64,000 bases of DNA from Nipponacmea schrenckii (Eukaryota > Mollusca > Gastropoda > Lottiidae), in the NCBI GenBank assembly GCA_030562195.1, contig JAUJPP010000003.1, forward strand, positions 21,049,398-21,113,397, given 5' to 3'. Numbering within the stretch: the first letter of the stretch is position 1; each line of letters begins with the position of its first letter. The notes beneath the pieces are model-generated. The model saw only the letters and a program-made list of their open reading frames with translations. It was not told the origin of the DNA and searched no databases. Shown one piece after another: positions 51,901 through 63,958 of this stretch. The position numbers and the translations under genes are program-made.

Positions 51901-52709
51901 CTGCAAACATAAAATATAGTTCAACAAAAATGACTTGAAATCTTCAACTTGTGGCACTGTTGTGTGATATGAAACTATTCATAGTTATAGTTAGCCTGTA
52001 TGCAATGATGTGTTTGCAAAAAATATAAGATATGGTACGTAGTAGTACTAAGTACGTCTTTCTGTGCATAGATTGCCACGATTTGGTACAATTTGATGAA
52101 CTTTACATAAAATAAAAATCACTTACATGCCAGGTAAATGAAAATGGTAAACAATTATTAGAAAATGATCGAATAAAGGTAAATTTTATATCAGATCATA
52201 TTTTCCGACATTTTTTCTGTAGCCATTTTTAACTCTTCTTCACGAAAAAGTCGCAAAAGGTATGAAACCACGTGGCAGTCATGTGACTATATTATTATAT
52301 CGTTAAAAAGCAGACGACGAGCTGTCAGAAAAACTGATCAAAACATTCAGTATTTGGATCTTTCTCACGGTATATAATCTCCCGGAAAGAAATAATAGAT
52401 TCTGAAGGTTTACATTATACTAGGCCTATATTCTAGATTTTAATTAATCCAAGCGACAAATAGATATTTTAGTACTTATTAGAATATAATTAAGAGTTGT
52501 TAGTATCCAGTTAGGCAAGGTTTAGGACGTCTGTCACCCCACATTGTAACACGTATAGATTTAGATCGAAGGAAGAAGTCTTTGCTCTTCCTGATAGCTA
52601 GATAGACTTCTTCAAATACATCCAAGAAAATGATTTCTTTTGATTTCTTCACTTTCAAAAATGTCAATAAATATTTTAGAATCCAACCTCAAATAAATTG
52701 AAAATCAAG
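51901..52709. promoter_or_regulatory. Shared 5' region of UBE4A (-) and DMC1 (+)
   Basis: The two start codons are 824 bp apart and divergent. On the minus strand an acceptor (TTTGCAG, AG at 51902-51901) precedes the UBE4A start, so UBE4A has an upstream non-coding exon in this interval. A CACGTG palindrome lies near 52271 (CCACGTGGCAGTCATGTGAC). No TATA box was convincing on either side. Confidence 0.55.
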
Positions 52710-55700
52710 ATGGCAATGGAAGAAGACCAAGTTGTAGAACAAGGAATAGCTTTGGAAGATGATGAAGTAATAAAGTTTATAATGTTTCAATTTCTCTGTT
52801 GTAACAGAAGTTAACTAATTCTGTAATATAGGTTGATGCATATGATATGGTTACAAAATTAATACATGTATAGAATTGTCAAACTTTTCCAATAGGCCTA
52901 CAACATACTTTCAGTAAGCTTAAGGGACAATTTGTTTGGTTCAATTATTTTCATTGATTAAGCTGATTAATGTAAAATTAATATATAACGAACATATCTT
53001 TATCTAGGTTTCTTTTTCATTTTATTCCTGAAATTTCCAGGCATCAATATTTCAAGACATTGACCAGTTGCAGAATCATGGAATAGTAAGCTATCCTTAA
53101 ATAAATACAGTACCTTTTATTCCAATGCACTATATGAAAACATACTGTTTTGGAACAGGTTTCATTCTCTGCCATTATCAACTTGACAAGCTTGCATCCT
53201 AAGTATATTTGACAAGTTCCAATATTAAGCATACTATTAGTATGGTACTTGTTTTAGTGTGTGCACTTTGAGGCAAGTTCAAGGAATAGATTAATGTCTT
53301 ATTAAAGGAATTGCCAATTTAAAATCATTAAGTTGGAAATATGAGTAACAAGCAATTTTCTCTGTAAGATAATATATAATATTTTTAAGTATTTTTGCCT
53401 TTGATTTAGAATATAGCAGATATTAAAAAGTTAAAACAAGCTGGTATTAATACAATAAAGGCAAGTATTATAAGCTTATATTAATATCTATATTTGAAAC
53501 ATAATTTATTTATATATCAGTAGGCTATACATTAAATACTAGATAGCATTGTGTGGTGTATTTCTAAAATGTATGCTAAGATGAGAGTCACAGGTTCGAT
53601 TCTGGCTTAATCATACTCTTTGTATAGTATGAGCATAAGTCTTCCTACATGAACAATCCACTAAGACCTCTATTAAATTCTGAAATATTTGATCTTCTTC
53701 CAGGGTATCCAAATGACCACCAGAAAGAAGCTATGTAACATTAAAGGAATATCAGAAGCAAAAATGGAAAAAATAAAAGAAGCATCTTCAAAATTATCAG
53801 TATGCATTTTAACATTTCATTGTGTATAATGTTTTAAAAAAGAATCAGTTTACATCAATAGTAGACCAAACTAAAACTTATTCTTGACAATATGTAACAT
53901 ATCATCACTGTAGGATTCAAATTTCGTTTTAAGTCAACATATAAATATATTCATAAATTATTCCTTTCAGTCAGTGGGTTTTTCAACAGCATTAGAATAT
54001 GCAGAAAAGAGAAGAAATGTATTTAAAATATCAACAGGCAGTACAGAGTTAGAGTAAGTTGAAATTTTTATGATTACCTCCCTTGACACACTAAAGGGGG
54101 ATAATAAACAATAGTAATATTACTGGTTTTTATAATGAATCTCAAATTAATATGAGATTCACAGCTGCACATTATTGATAGTTAATCTTACAGCAGATTG
54201 AACTTTTTGATGGATTTCATTGCAGTAAATTAATGGGTGGAGGAATGGAAAGTATGGCAATAACTGAAGCATTTGGTGAATTTAGAACAGGAAAAACACA
54301 GATATCTCACACATTATGTGGTATGTAAAAGAAGTTCAACAAAGTGCTCCTTACCAAATATTTGACCTAAGTGTATTAAATTGGGAAAAAGATTATCTGA
54401 AAGAGAAAGAAAAGAAAGAAACAACTATTTTTTACAAGAATAACAACTTAGGTTCACAATTCCCCCGTAACAGGGATCCTTTCTACCAGCTAGTCCTTGG
54501 CCAAACCTCTTGGCATTGATCTTTCCTGGATTATCCATGGCCATTTACAACTTGGTGGACTGGAATTATGGGTGAAGATGACTTATTCAAGGTCATCGAA
54601 CTTTCACACACCGATTAAGTTCAGAACACACGTCCGACATTTTCAACGTATCCAAGCAAATGACGTCATGACATTAAGAACCAACGCTATAGATTTGAAT
54701 CTGTGTTTTCCATTGTTCAATAGTTTCAATTTTTGTAAAAGTTTTCTGTAATAATTGAATTAAACTCTGCAGTTGAAGATGTAAAATCGCTCAAACTCAA
54801 AATAGCATGTAGATCAAGAACCATAATATAATATAATTTGTATTTCAGTAACAAGTCAGATACCTAGCATTAATTATAGTGGTGGGAAAGTGGTTTTTAT
54901 TGATACAGAAAATACATTGTATCCTTCTCTACAAGAAAATCATGAAAATATGATAATGGAATTTTCTCCTTTCTTCAGTTATGATATGAAAATCGTGAAC
55001 CTAAAGAATTCTTATGGACGTGAGCTAATTTTCTAAAAATGGAAATTGCTTGGAATTTTGGTTATATGAGGAATGAAAATGAAATTTTGTCAGTTTATTT
55101 ATCTTTTCCTGAACAAACGTATCAGCCGTCCTGATAGATTACGAGATATAGCAGACAGATTTAATTTAGATCAATCAGCTGTATTAGATAATGTTCTATA
55201 TGCTAGAGCTTATACAAGTAAGTCATTGTTTAAATGTATCTTCAATATCTAATAGAAGTTATATTCTGAAACTGAATCATTTGATATCTTTTGGTTATCT
55301 AGAATAGCCTTGCATTTCTATTGAAAGCCATTTCAGGTTTAATTTCTTAATTGTTTCATACAGCATTATTTTACAGGAAAATCAGAAATCATTGAAATAT
55401 ATTGAGTCTAGAAATTAGAAATCTACTTTAATGATTTAATTATAGGTGAACATCAGTATGAATTGCTAGATTTTGTAGCTGCTAAATTTTATGAAGAACC
55501 AGGAGTATTTAAATTATTGGTTAGTGTGGTGTTATTTCTGTCTTTTCAATTATTTCTATAGAAAACATGTACTTTTCAAAAATATAAATGACAGAAAGTC
55601 AGTTTTATCATTACATTTGTTTTTATTAAGTTATGATAGTCACACTAATCAGCTTTTGTATCTTACATCAGATAGTGGATTCCATCATGGCATTATTTAG

Positions 55701-56639
55701 AGTAGATTTTAGTGGTAGAGGGGAATTAGCTGATAGACAACAGAAATTAGCTCAACTTTTATCAAGATTACAGAAAATAGCTGAGGGTAGGTTGTTAACT
55801 AATTTTTTCTAATATTTGACAAAGACCTCAACTGCACAAATCTTAACTAATTTTTTACTCCAAACATCATTTCCATTTCTTAGTTGCATTTCGGAGTTTT
55901 GATGTAAAGTATACACGTTTCATTCAGAATGAATCATTCCATGAGATATCATTTTAGGGTAATTGATACTTATTTTGGTAATAATAATGGAAGAAGACTT
56001 ATTATTTTTTTGTAGAATATAATGTATCAGTATTTGTAACTAATCAAATGACCTCTGACCCTGGTGCTGGAATGTCGTAAGTTACTGATTCTTCATTAAA
56101 ACAGGGTGCTTTACCTCTTTGAAAGAATAATTATTTGAACTTTTTTCAGATGTCATCTTTAAGATATGATAAACAATAAATTGGACATAGATAAATAAGA
56201 TCTGTGTAGGCATTAGTTTTTTAAATTTCCTTTCAGATTTCAAGCTGACCCAAAAAAGCCTATAGGAGGCCATATCCTTGCCCATGCTTCTACTGTCAGA
56301 GTCAGTCTAAGAAAGGGACGAGGTGAAACTAGGATTGCCAAAATTTATGACAGGTTAGTTTAATGAGTCAATATTAAGAAATTATACAACATGTGGAAAA
56401 TGTGGACAAATGTCTTTGCAATATTATTTCAAGAAGGATATCAATAGGCCAGATTAATGTAACAGTGTCAATATTGATTAAAAATAAAATATCAAAACCT
56501 AAACTGTACACCACTCTAAACCCTTCAATATCAGTAGTGGCTATTTTATAATGCCTTCTCTATTTTCAGTCCTGATCTGCCTGAAAATGAAGCTACATTT
56601 GCAATAAGTACTGGTGGAATAATTGATGCTAAAGAATAA
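52710..56639 (+). CDS. DMC1: Meiotic recombinase DMC1 (RecA/RAD51 family)
   Basis: Spliced CDS: 52710-52766, 53041-53085, 53410-53460, 53704-53799, 53971-54053, 54226-54320, 54849-54918, 55126-55217, 55446-55519, 55672-55786, 56016-56076, 56237-56353, 56570-56639; 1026 nt, 341 residues, against 340 in human. The N-terminal helix-hairpin-helix region reads [20 protein letters not shown] and then [20 protein letters not shown]. The ATPase core has Walker A GEFRTGKT (128-135) and Walker B LLIVD (220-224), followed by [39 protein letters not shown] and GGHILAHAS. It forms filaments on single-stranded DNA and drives strand exchange between homologues in meiosis. DMC1 rather than RAD51 is supported by [28 protein letters not shown] and the C-terminal GGIIDAKE. 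All introns are GT-AG except intron 3, which is GC-AG (GCAAGT at 53461). Confidence 0.96.
53540..53690 (+). other. tRNA-like remnant in DMC1 intron 3
   Basis: CAGGTTCGATTCTGGCT near 53592 is a good RNA polymerase III B-box, with a poor A-box-like segment about 45 bp upstream. I see no cloverleaf with paired acceptor stem, so this is more likely a SINE head or tRNA pseudogene than a tRNA gene. Confidence 0.3.
54454..54700 (-). mobile_element. SINE-like dispersed repeat, copy 2
   Basis: Inverse-orientation match to 14490-14760 over its length: AGGGATCCTTTCTACCAGCT, then AGTCCTTGGCCAAACCTCTT, GGCATTGATCTTTCCTGG, GAAGATGACTTATTCAAGG and CACACCGATT. It lies in DMC1 intron 6, antisense to the gene. 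Confidence 0.7.
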
Positions 56640-56791
56640 GGATTGTGAGAAAAGGGAACAAAAATCTCAAAATTTTAAAATATTTGTTTGGCAGAATGAT
56701 GAAAGGTTTTTAAATTTAGAAATAATGATTTGTTGAATTGAAAATTATGTGATATTATATTATTATTTATTATTGTATTGTTGAGTTTTAT

Positions 56792-56797
56792 AATAAA
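56792..56797 (+). terminator. Polyadenylation signal AATAAA of DMC1
   Basis: AATAAA lies 153 bp after the DMC1 stop, in a T-rich context (GAGTTTTATAATAAAACATG). Confidence 0.6.
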
Positions 56798-59444
56798 ACA
56801 TGAAAACTTATTAGATTTGGTAATAATTGAATTCAACAGATACAACTAATATATTCAATTAACACAATCAAAAAATTGGTAGCCTTCAACATAAGATATT
56901 GGAAATGTAAACATAAAGACTTGATTAGGAAAAGTATTTATTGCTTAAGATAATCTTAAAATGGCACAACACTAAATGCTTCCAACCTTATATCTTCTAC
57001 AAGAAATGTATTCAATCAGGAACACAACTTGTTGGAGCATTAATAAATTCTGTTACTACTGAGTATTGGCAGTATTAGAATCAATGCCTAATTTCATGAA
57101 TTAAAGATATTCACCAACGATGTTATACCATGAATATGAATTATCGTATAAAAATATTATATAAATCTATGTCTTTGAAAGAAAAATTACGATTAAATGG
57201 GTACATTATATATAATTTCAATAGCTGCTGATAAACTGAAGGTTGATATATAATCAAATGGTTATGTTATGTGTTGTGAATACAGAAACTGCTATAAAAT
57301 CTATACTACAATTAAAAAGTTGATGTCCAAACCTATTATCTTTCAAATATTTGAACTCCATTCAGTTTTTGATTTGCAAATGTAACAGTAACAGTTACAA
57401 GAAAAACAACTGTCACCTTCGTGAAGACTAGTAATATAATATACCAGTAATATGAATATAATGTAATATAATGGAAATTAAAAGCTGCCAATAATTAACT
57501 ATATACCATCTTTATTGATAATAACTACAGTTGGGAGATATTTATGCACATTAACAAACCAGGACAGTTTATTTTCTCTTCAAATTTTGTTTTGATGGTT
57601 GTTTTGAACACATTTTGTCAGGTCCATAATGCAAATTACGTAATCTATTGAAAATTATCTTATGCAGCTACACAATGCTACCCTTTTCCGTTTCTATAAT
57701 GAGTCTCCTTCTGGAGATAGATAAAAGGCCTATTACGTCCAATAACCAAACTACCAGAAAATAAATGGACTGTCCATGAAATATGAAATTGTACCTATAT
57801 GTGTATATATATTGTCCCAACCTTCTTTAGCTCTACAGCATAGTAGTTTATTATTATTTATATAAATGTTACACAAGCAAAATAATGATGAATATATAAG
57901 TGTAGAATGTTTATTGGATATTTTTACAAGAAATAATTAGATATACCAATAAATAGTTACACTTGTGACCAAATTTTATAGTGGGTGTTTGCATAACGAC
58001 CATTAATGATTTTTGATGAATCTTATTTCTTTATGCTTCACATTAAAAGACAAGATATTTTGCTATATTGCTTAAAATTTTAAAGGCTCTTTGTGTTCAA
58101 CTAGTGAATGAAAGGACAAATTGTCAGCAAAATGACTAAAATGATAATCACAACTATTTTGTGCTAAAATCACAATAAAATATAAAATAATAATTAAACT
58201 AAAAAATATCATATATTATGGACATTTTAAAATAAATAGTATCTGATAAATAACAAATAAACAAAAAACCAAAATAAACAAAGGATCAATAACACAAGAA
58301 TTATAAAATGCTTAATTGTTTTAGAAATATGATCTGAATGCAAAGTAAAATGAGTCATACAAGTGGATCATTTACTGAAATTTCTTGTTTTCATGAACTT
58401 TTTCATCAGTCAGGAATTCATGTCCAGCTCCTGAGACAATATACCAGTATTAGGAAATCTTAATCTTATTTATAACATAAAAAAAAAACTAAATCAACTA
58501 AAAGACATCAAGCTTCCATTCAAACAGACATCAATTAATGCTTGTTGAAGAGGAATTGTAAATAGTTTTTCTAGTCTTTGCAAATAGATGTTATTTTCAC
58601 CAATCAATTATCAACTTACTTCTGTGGTTCTTCTTTGGTTCTTGAGAATGATGTAAATGTAGAAATGAGTGTACCTATCATCTAAAATAAAAGACTAGAA
58701 ACCTCTTTACAATCACCTTAAAATGTGAAAATTGTTCAAAATATTTTGATGAATTGTCATAGAAAATCCAGTTTTTAGATTAAACATGGAGCTCTACAAT
58801 TTCCAACTGCTGGGTTACTGATAGAAAAACATGCTACTTGCTTCCCAAAAATCTTTTGATCAAAGTTCATCTCCTCAAGTCTTATTTTAGCATCTTAATT
58901 TTCATAGTATTCACAATGATATCAAAATGTAATGTTTGTGGTAAGAACACCTGGCCAATATAATAAAGCAACTAAATACCATTATAATGAGACTATGCCT
59001 ACACTGTTTAAACTCAAGCTGAACTAAGAATAATACACTATAATTAATTAACTAAAATAACAATGAGATTCTAATGAAAGTAAAAACAGATGCAGTATTA
59101 AAATATCACTTATTACTGTCATACACAGTATTATCAAGTTCTGACTTATATAATACAAGTCTCAGCTAACTCCATTTTACACTGAATTGATTTTCTATTT
59201 CTTATTTTCATAAAGTTCACGAATCTCTTCATCAACCTTATCTACTCAATCAATTCTTGTCTTCAAAAAGCAAATATCATTGAATTAGTGTCTATTTCTC
59301 TTTTCTCCAATAAAAATAATAATTAACTATATAATCTCCACAACCTATGCGTGTATCAATGCAAGGCTACTATATCTGTAACCTCTGCATTAGATTCATT
59401 TTAAATGTGTTTAAAGTTTTCAATGATTGTATCGGTATACACAT
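56798..59444. other. Region between convergent DMC1 and SUN gene, including the SUN 3' UTR
   Basis: Very AT-rich. It must contain the 3' UTR of the SUN gene on the minus strand. No recognisable gene; one exon-like segment is at 58620-58681. Minus-strand polyadenylation hexamers are too common here to choose one. Confidence 0.45.
58620..58681 (-). other. Unassigned exon-like segment
   Basis: On the minus strand an acceptor (TTTTATTTTAG) is followed by ATG and 21 open codons (MIGTLISTFTSFSRTKEEPQ and K) to TAA, with a consensus GTAAGT donor overlapping the stop. It could be the last exon of a small unrecognised gene or an alternative exon of the SUN transcript. A further coding-like stretch upstream (DAKIRLEEMNFDQKIFGKQ, about 58845-58900) could join it in phase 0. 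I do not recognise a family. Confidence 0.25.
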
Positions 59445-62400
59445 CTATTTAGGGATATCAACTGGAGTGCCATGTACACGAAACCGATATAAACATGTAT
59501 ATTTTATTTGTCCATAGTTATTCAATACTTCTAATTCTATAAATTTGAACACAGGGGAGTTTGGAATCTGAAATATAAATGAAAAATTCATGAAATGAGG
59601 ATTTAAAATATAACACTTTCTTCAGTTAAAATTTAAAATGACAAATGGGATGTTCATTGTCAATCCTGGTTTAGAAATAGACGTTATCAAAATTCGAAGA
59701 TACATAACCAATGACCATGGCATTAAATATTCTTTAAGAATTAAGAGGGTTTAAGCATGTGACATCTCTCAAACTTACTGCTTATGCTTGAATATTTATT
59801 GCATATGGGTTTTTATTTCATTTTTAATGGACTACTGACCTGAATAGGGAAATATTGAACAGAAACACCATCATCATCATATGTATAATTTCCTAGAGAT
59901 AATTTGTTTATACTATCTTCTGTTTCTAGTCCCTGTAATATTTATCAATGAAATTTATTTATCACACATGCAATTTTTTTTTTCTCATATTATATCAGAA
60001 ATAACAGGAAAACTAATTTCAAATTTTTATGGTTATTAGCAATACAAGTCATTTCTAAAGATATGATCGAATTCTAACAATTCATTATTTACATAGCAAA
60101 ATTTATAACTTACATAAACTGTGAAATCTTTTGGAGCACTCTTAATATCCCCAGTAGGCGACAATGATTTCGGTATATGTTCTAATGTAAAACCACTTGG
60201 AATGATTGAATTAGATAACTCTATCACAACTTGACCTCTCTGACCTTTAAATGCCCAGCATTCACCTGGATTTACATTGGGCTGAAGTATAAAACAATAA
60301 GAATAAGTTATAATTAGTATTTATCCATTTAGACTATTGAAAGCTTCATGAGACATTTGACAGATCAAAGCCATTTTCCCTTTTTGAACGTTGACTTTAT
60401 ACCATTAATAACAGAGCCAGATCGTAAATTAAGAGCTAGGCATACAAGACATACAAGATAATAATAATCATCCATAAAAATTTAACCAAATGATAATTTA
60501 CATGCTTAAATAAATAAAATATTTGACTGAAAAATAAAATCAAAATTCACATACCTGTATAACAGATCTTGGAGAATTAGACCAATACCATAACGGTATA
60601 CCAAACATACTAACTAAGGCTGTTTTATGATAGTATGTTTCTGAACATCGTACACTAATCAAACTACCACCTGTAATAAATATATCAATAAAACTGAATC
60701 ATTTGTATTTTTGAAAGATTCCTGTAAAAATTTTACAAGAAACTTTTAAAATTATGCATTATTTGATGTCAGACTATGACATCCATAGCTACAAATAACT
60801 AGCAAAAGGGAAGTAACCATGCTTTTATTGAATGAGCTACTATTCACCTATGTGATAGGATAATTTTTAGCAATATTGAGACTAGTTGTATAATGTATAT
60901 AATATAAGCTGAATGAAAATACAAAATTTACCTGCAGATTCCAAAGCATAATCAGCCATGCCTGTTCTATCTGCACTGAATTTTAATAAAGACTCATCAA
61001 CAAGGGCTCTTACATGCTGAAATTAACAATAAAACACTTTACTACTGAATCCACAACCAACATTTGTTGGGCATCAATTAAGAAATACTGTAACAAAGTG
61101 CATTAGATTTTTATAAGTCAAAACTCATTGAACTACTGATCTTAAAACAGGATAAGAGAGCATCAAGATTTGATATTTCTGGCATCTGATTCATTTGACT
61201 AGTTGGTATTTCTAAGTATGAAGAACCTACCATTTCACTGAGTCCACTGCTTACTGTATGAGTACTAGATCTATCAGATTGTATCAACACTGCTTGTTCT
61301 TTCATTTCTCTCTGTAAACCTAACACTTTCTCTGTAATATCTTCTGCTAGAGCTACCATCTTAGATTCAAATTCTTCTTTACTGATATAATTACCATGTA
61401 ACCAGGTCATAAATAGGTTAGATATATCACTAGAATCTTTACCCTTCTCTCCTCCAGCTAGCATCTAGATACACAAAATTGCTCAAAATAAAAACATAAT
61501 CATAGGGAATGTAATCACCCATGACAGAAATCCTAACACATTTAGTTATGTCTTTAGCCAAAATATTGAATATATAGAGGTTATCCTATGGCTACGTGGC
61601 GTAGCCACGAGTGAAAATATCACAAGCACGAGTGGCATAAAAACCATATCCACGAGTTAGCCATTGGATATCCTATTTATCCTATACCTAATATGAAAAA
61701 TATAAATTTCAAATTTACTGATAAATAAAGCGCATGCTTTGAACGATGACAGCCTTTGGCCCCGCCCATCGAATACCAAAATAGTTATTCAATGGCCTGT
61801 TTTCAACGGGAAACAAGAATATAATTTTTATCCAACTGAAAAATTTTGATTTTTTATTTTATCTAGTATGCTTTACAGACATAGTACATAAGAAAAAAAC
61901 TCATCTAAAACAAATGGTTCTAATGGAAAATAAGCAAATGCGTTAAACGATCACAGCCTTTGGCCGCGCCCATCGAATACCAATATGTTTATTCAATGGG
62001 CTGTATTCAATGGTCTACAAGAATATCACTTTTATCCAACTAAGAATTTGAAATTTTTTTTGTGATCTAGAATGCATCACAGACATAGTACATGAGAAAA
62101 AACTCATCTAAAATTTTTATTTTTCATGTCAAGTATGGGATAAAATGGGTTATAACCCTGTGAAATACATTTCATGCAAAAACAAGACAACATTTTATGA
62201 CAAGCTTTAACAGATTACAAATAAAACAAAATTTTCTCCTTATGATGCTTACAAAGATCACAATGGCCATGTCTTCATTATTTACCAATTTTTGTAGAGA
62301 GGACCCTATTGAATTTAAATAAGAGAAATGAAAAAAACTTTCTACTTACTCCTGCTAGAATATCATGAATCTGTTTTCTAACAAATGTAATATTATAACT

Positions 62401-63200
62401 ATCTTTATCACAACAACTCTTTACACTAGCAATCATAGCAGACTCTTTATCTTTTAACACCAATATCTGAGCTTTCATAGCTTCTAATTCAGATTCCAAT
62501 TCACTTATTTTTAATTTCATTCCATCATCCAAATCACCAGGATGCCTACAATCAATTTGTACCAAAATCTAATTGTGTCTACTTTAGATTTCAACCTTAT
62601 GTATTATCAATATGGTTAAAATGAGCTATTTTAAAAAGTATTAATGGTACATGATACCCTTTTTCTGAAAAATAATTCAAGAATATAAATCATTTTTTTA
62701 TACTTACAAGTTAGCATTCTGTTTAGCTTCAATTATCTCATCTTCTAATATCTGAAATGTAGTTAAAAGATTATAAGACAAAAAATAGTCAAAATATGAA
62801 CGTGAAATACGACTTGAGAATGATAAGATCCAACATAATCAAGATCTTACATAAAAGTTTTAAATGGTATGCTACTTTTGTGAAGAAGATTTTATCTGAT
62901 TTTTTTACTGATAGTATATTCTATCAATACCTTGTTTTTAGTCTGTGCAGCCGCTAGTAAAGCCTCTAATGAAGAGAGTTTACTGGTATAGTGTTGATAT
63001 TCAAGAGATTGGTCATCTTTAGCTTTCCTCATTAAACTATCTAGCTCTAGGCGTAAAGTAGACAACTCAGATTGTAATAATCTCTGTACTATTATAGATA
63101 CATCTTTCTCTGATAACAGATCTATCTTATTATCACCTTGTAACTGTATGAACATTTCCTGTATTCTCAAATCTATATCACGCATGGTTAAATTGGATGA
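59445..63200 (-). CDS. SUN-domain nuclear envelope protein (SUN1/2-like), C-terminal part
   Basis: Exons in the window, 5' to 3': 63200-62931, 62751-62708, 62545-62350, 61464-61231, 61016-60932, 60670-60555, 60281-60114, 59932-59840, 59567-59445; 1329 nt, 442 residues. The first listed exon starts in phase 0 after an acceptor, so upstream exons (nucleoplasmic and membrane part) lie beyond 64000. The first four exons are heptad-rich coiled coil (LLQSELSTLRLELDSLMRKA, ISELESELEAMKAQ). The SUN domain follows: SADRTGMADYALESAGGSLI, RCSETY, GIPLWYWSNSP, GECWAFKGQRGQVVIELS, LEHIPKSLSPTGDIKSAPKD, and the C-terminus YTCLYRFRVHGTPVDIPK. Cysteines of the RCSET, CWAF and YTCLYRF motifs are retained. It trimerises in the perinuclear space and binds KASH proteins, linking nucleus and chromosomes to the cytoskeleton (LINC complex). 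At 61231 the donor ATG|GTAGGT, not the longer open frame, restores GLSEM-HVRALV. Confidence 0.92.
61731..62112 (-). repeat. Two-copy tandem repeat of about 195 bp in a SUN intron
   Basis: Copies at about 61731-61918 and 61932-62112 share ACAGCCTTTGGCC, CGCCCATCGAATACCAA, a TTTTTATCCAACT block and CAGACATAGTACAT followed by AAAAAACTCATCTAAA. Just outside, GTGGCTACGTGG and CGTAGCCACGAGTG near 61590 form a small palindrome. May be a decayed transposon. Confidence 0.6.
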
Positions 63201-63207
63201 CTGAAAG

Positions 63208-63958
63208 AAAAAAGATAGCTTGCCAGGCAAGGTAACATCTGCCCACTTCAGCAAACAGAATATTTCATGTTTTTTCAAGTAAAATTTTAACATTTTCTCA
63301 TTAATTATAGGGCAATAGCTCATAAACAGACATCTGGCGAGATATTATCAAGATGAATACACATACCAAGTTTCATTCAAATCGGATGAAAACTATAGCT
63401 TCTATTGCATACACAAGCACATTTTAATGCTTTTTCATTTAATCAAGGGCCATAACTCATAAACCGACATCTGGAATCGCACCATTTTGAACTTGTCCGA
63501 GAAGTTATTAAGATATATACAGTTTCATTCAAATCGGATAAAAACTACAGCTTCTATTGCGTACACAAGTACATTTTAACATTTTCTCATTAAATCAAGG
63601 GCAATAACTCATAATGGATAAACAGACATCTGGCGAGATATTATCAAGATGAATACACATACCCAGTATCATTAATATCGCATGAAAACTATAGCTTCTA
63701 TTTCATACACTAGTACATTTTAACGTTTTTTCATTTAATCAAGGGCCATAACTCATTAACCAACATCTGGAAACGTGCCATTTTCGAACTTGAGATATTA
63801 TCAAGATGAATACAGATACCAAGTTTCATTCAAATCAGATGCAAACTATAGCTTTTATTGTGTACACAAGTAAATATTAAAGTTTTTCATTTAATCAAGG
63901 GCTATAACACATAAACCGACATCTGTAATCTTGCCATTTTCATGTGGGCGTATAAAAA
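63208..63958 (-). mobile_element. Helentron-like non-autonomous element, copy B
   Basis: Inverted relative to copy A. Its 5' end (TTTTTATACGCCCACATG on the minus strand) is at 63958 and its 3' end, with palindrome CTTGCCTGGCAAG (63219-63231) and CTATCTTTTTT, is at 63208. It carries about five diverged core units of about 140 bp with CAAGGGCAATAACTCATAA and AAGTTTCATTCAAATCGGAT; these align to the copy A core. No CCGT microsatellite was seen. It ends 6 bp from the acceptor of a SUN exon. Confidence 0.75.

Noticed and set aside
53580..53620. tRNA gene in DMC1 intron 3
   Set aside because: Only a B-box-like GGTTCGATTC is convincing; no matching acceptor stem or anticodon arm was found.
61111..61230. 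C-terminal extension of the SUN coiled-coil exon to the stop at 61111
   Set aside because: The ATG|GTAGGT donor at 61231 joins in phase to the next SUN exon and restores the family sequence; the extension is intronic.
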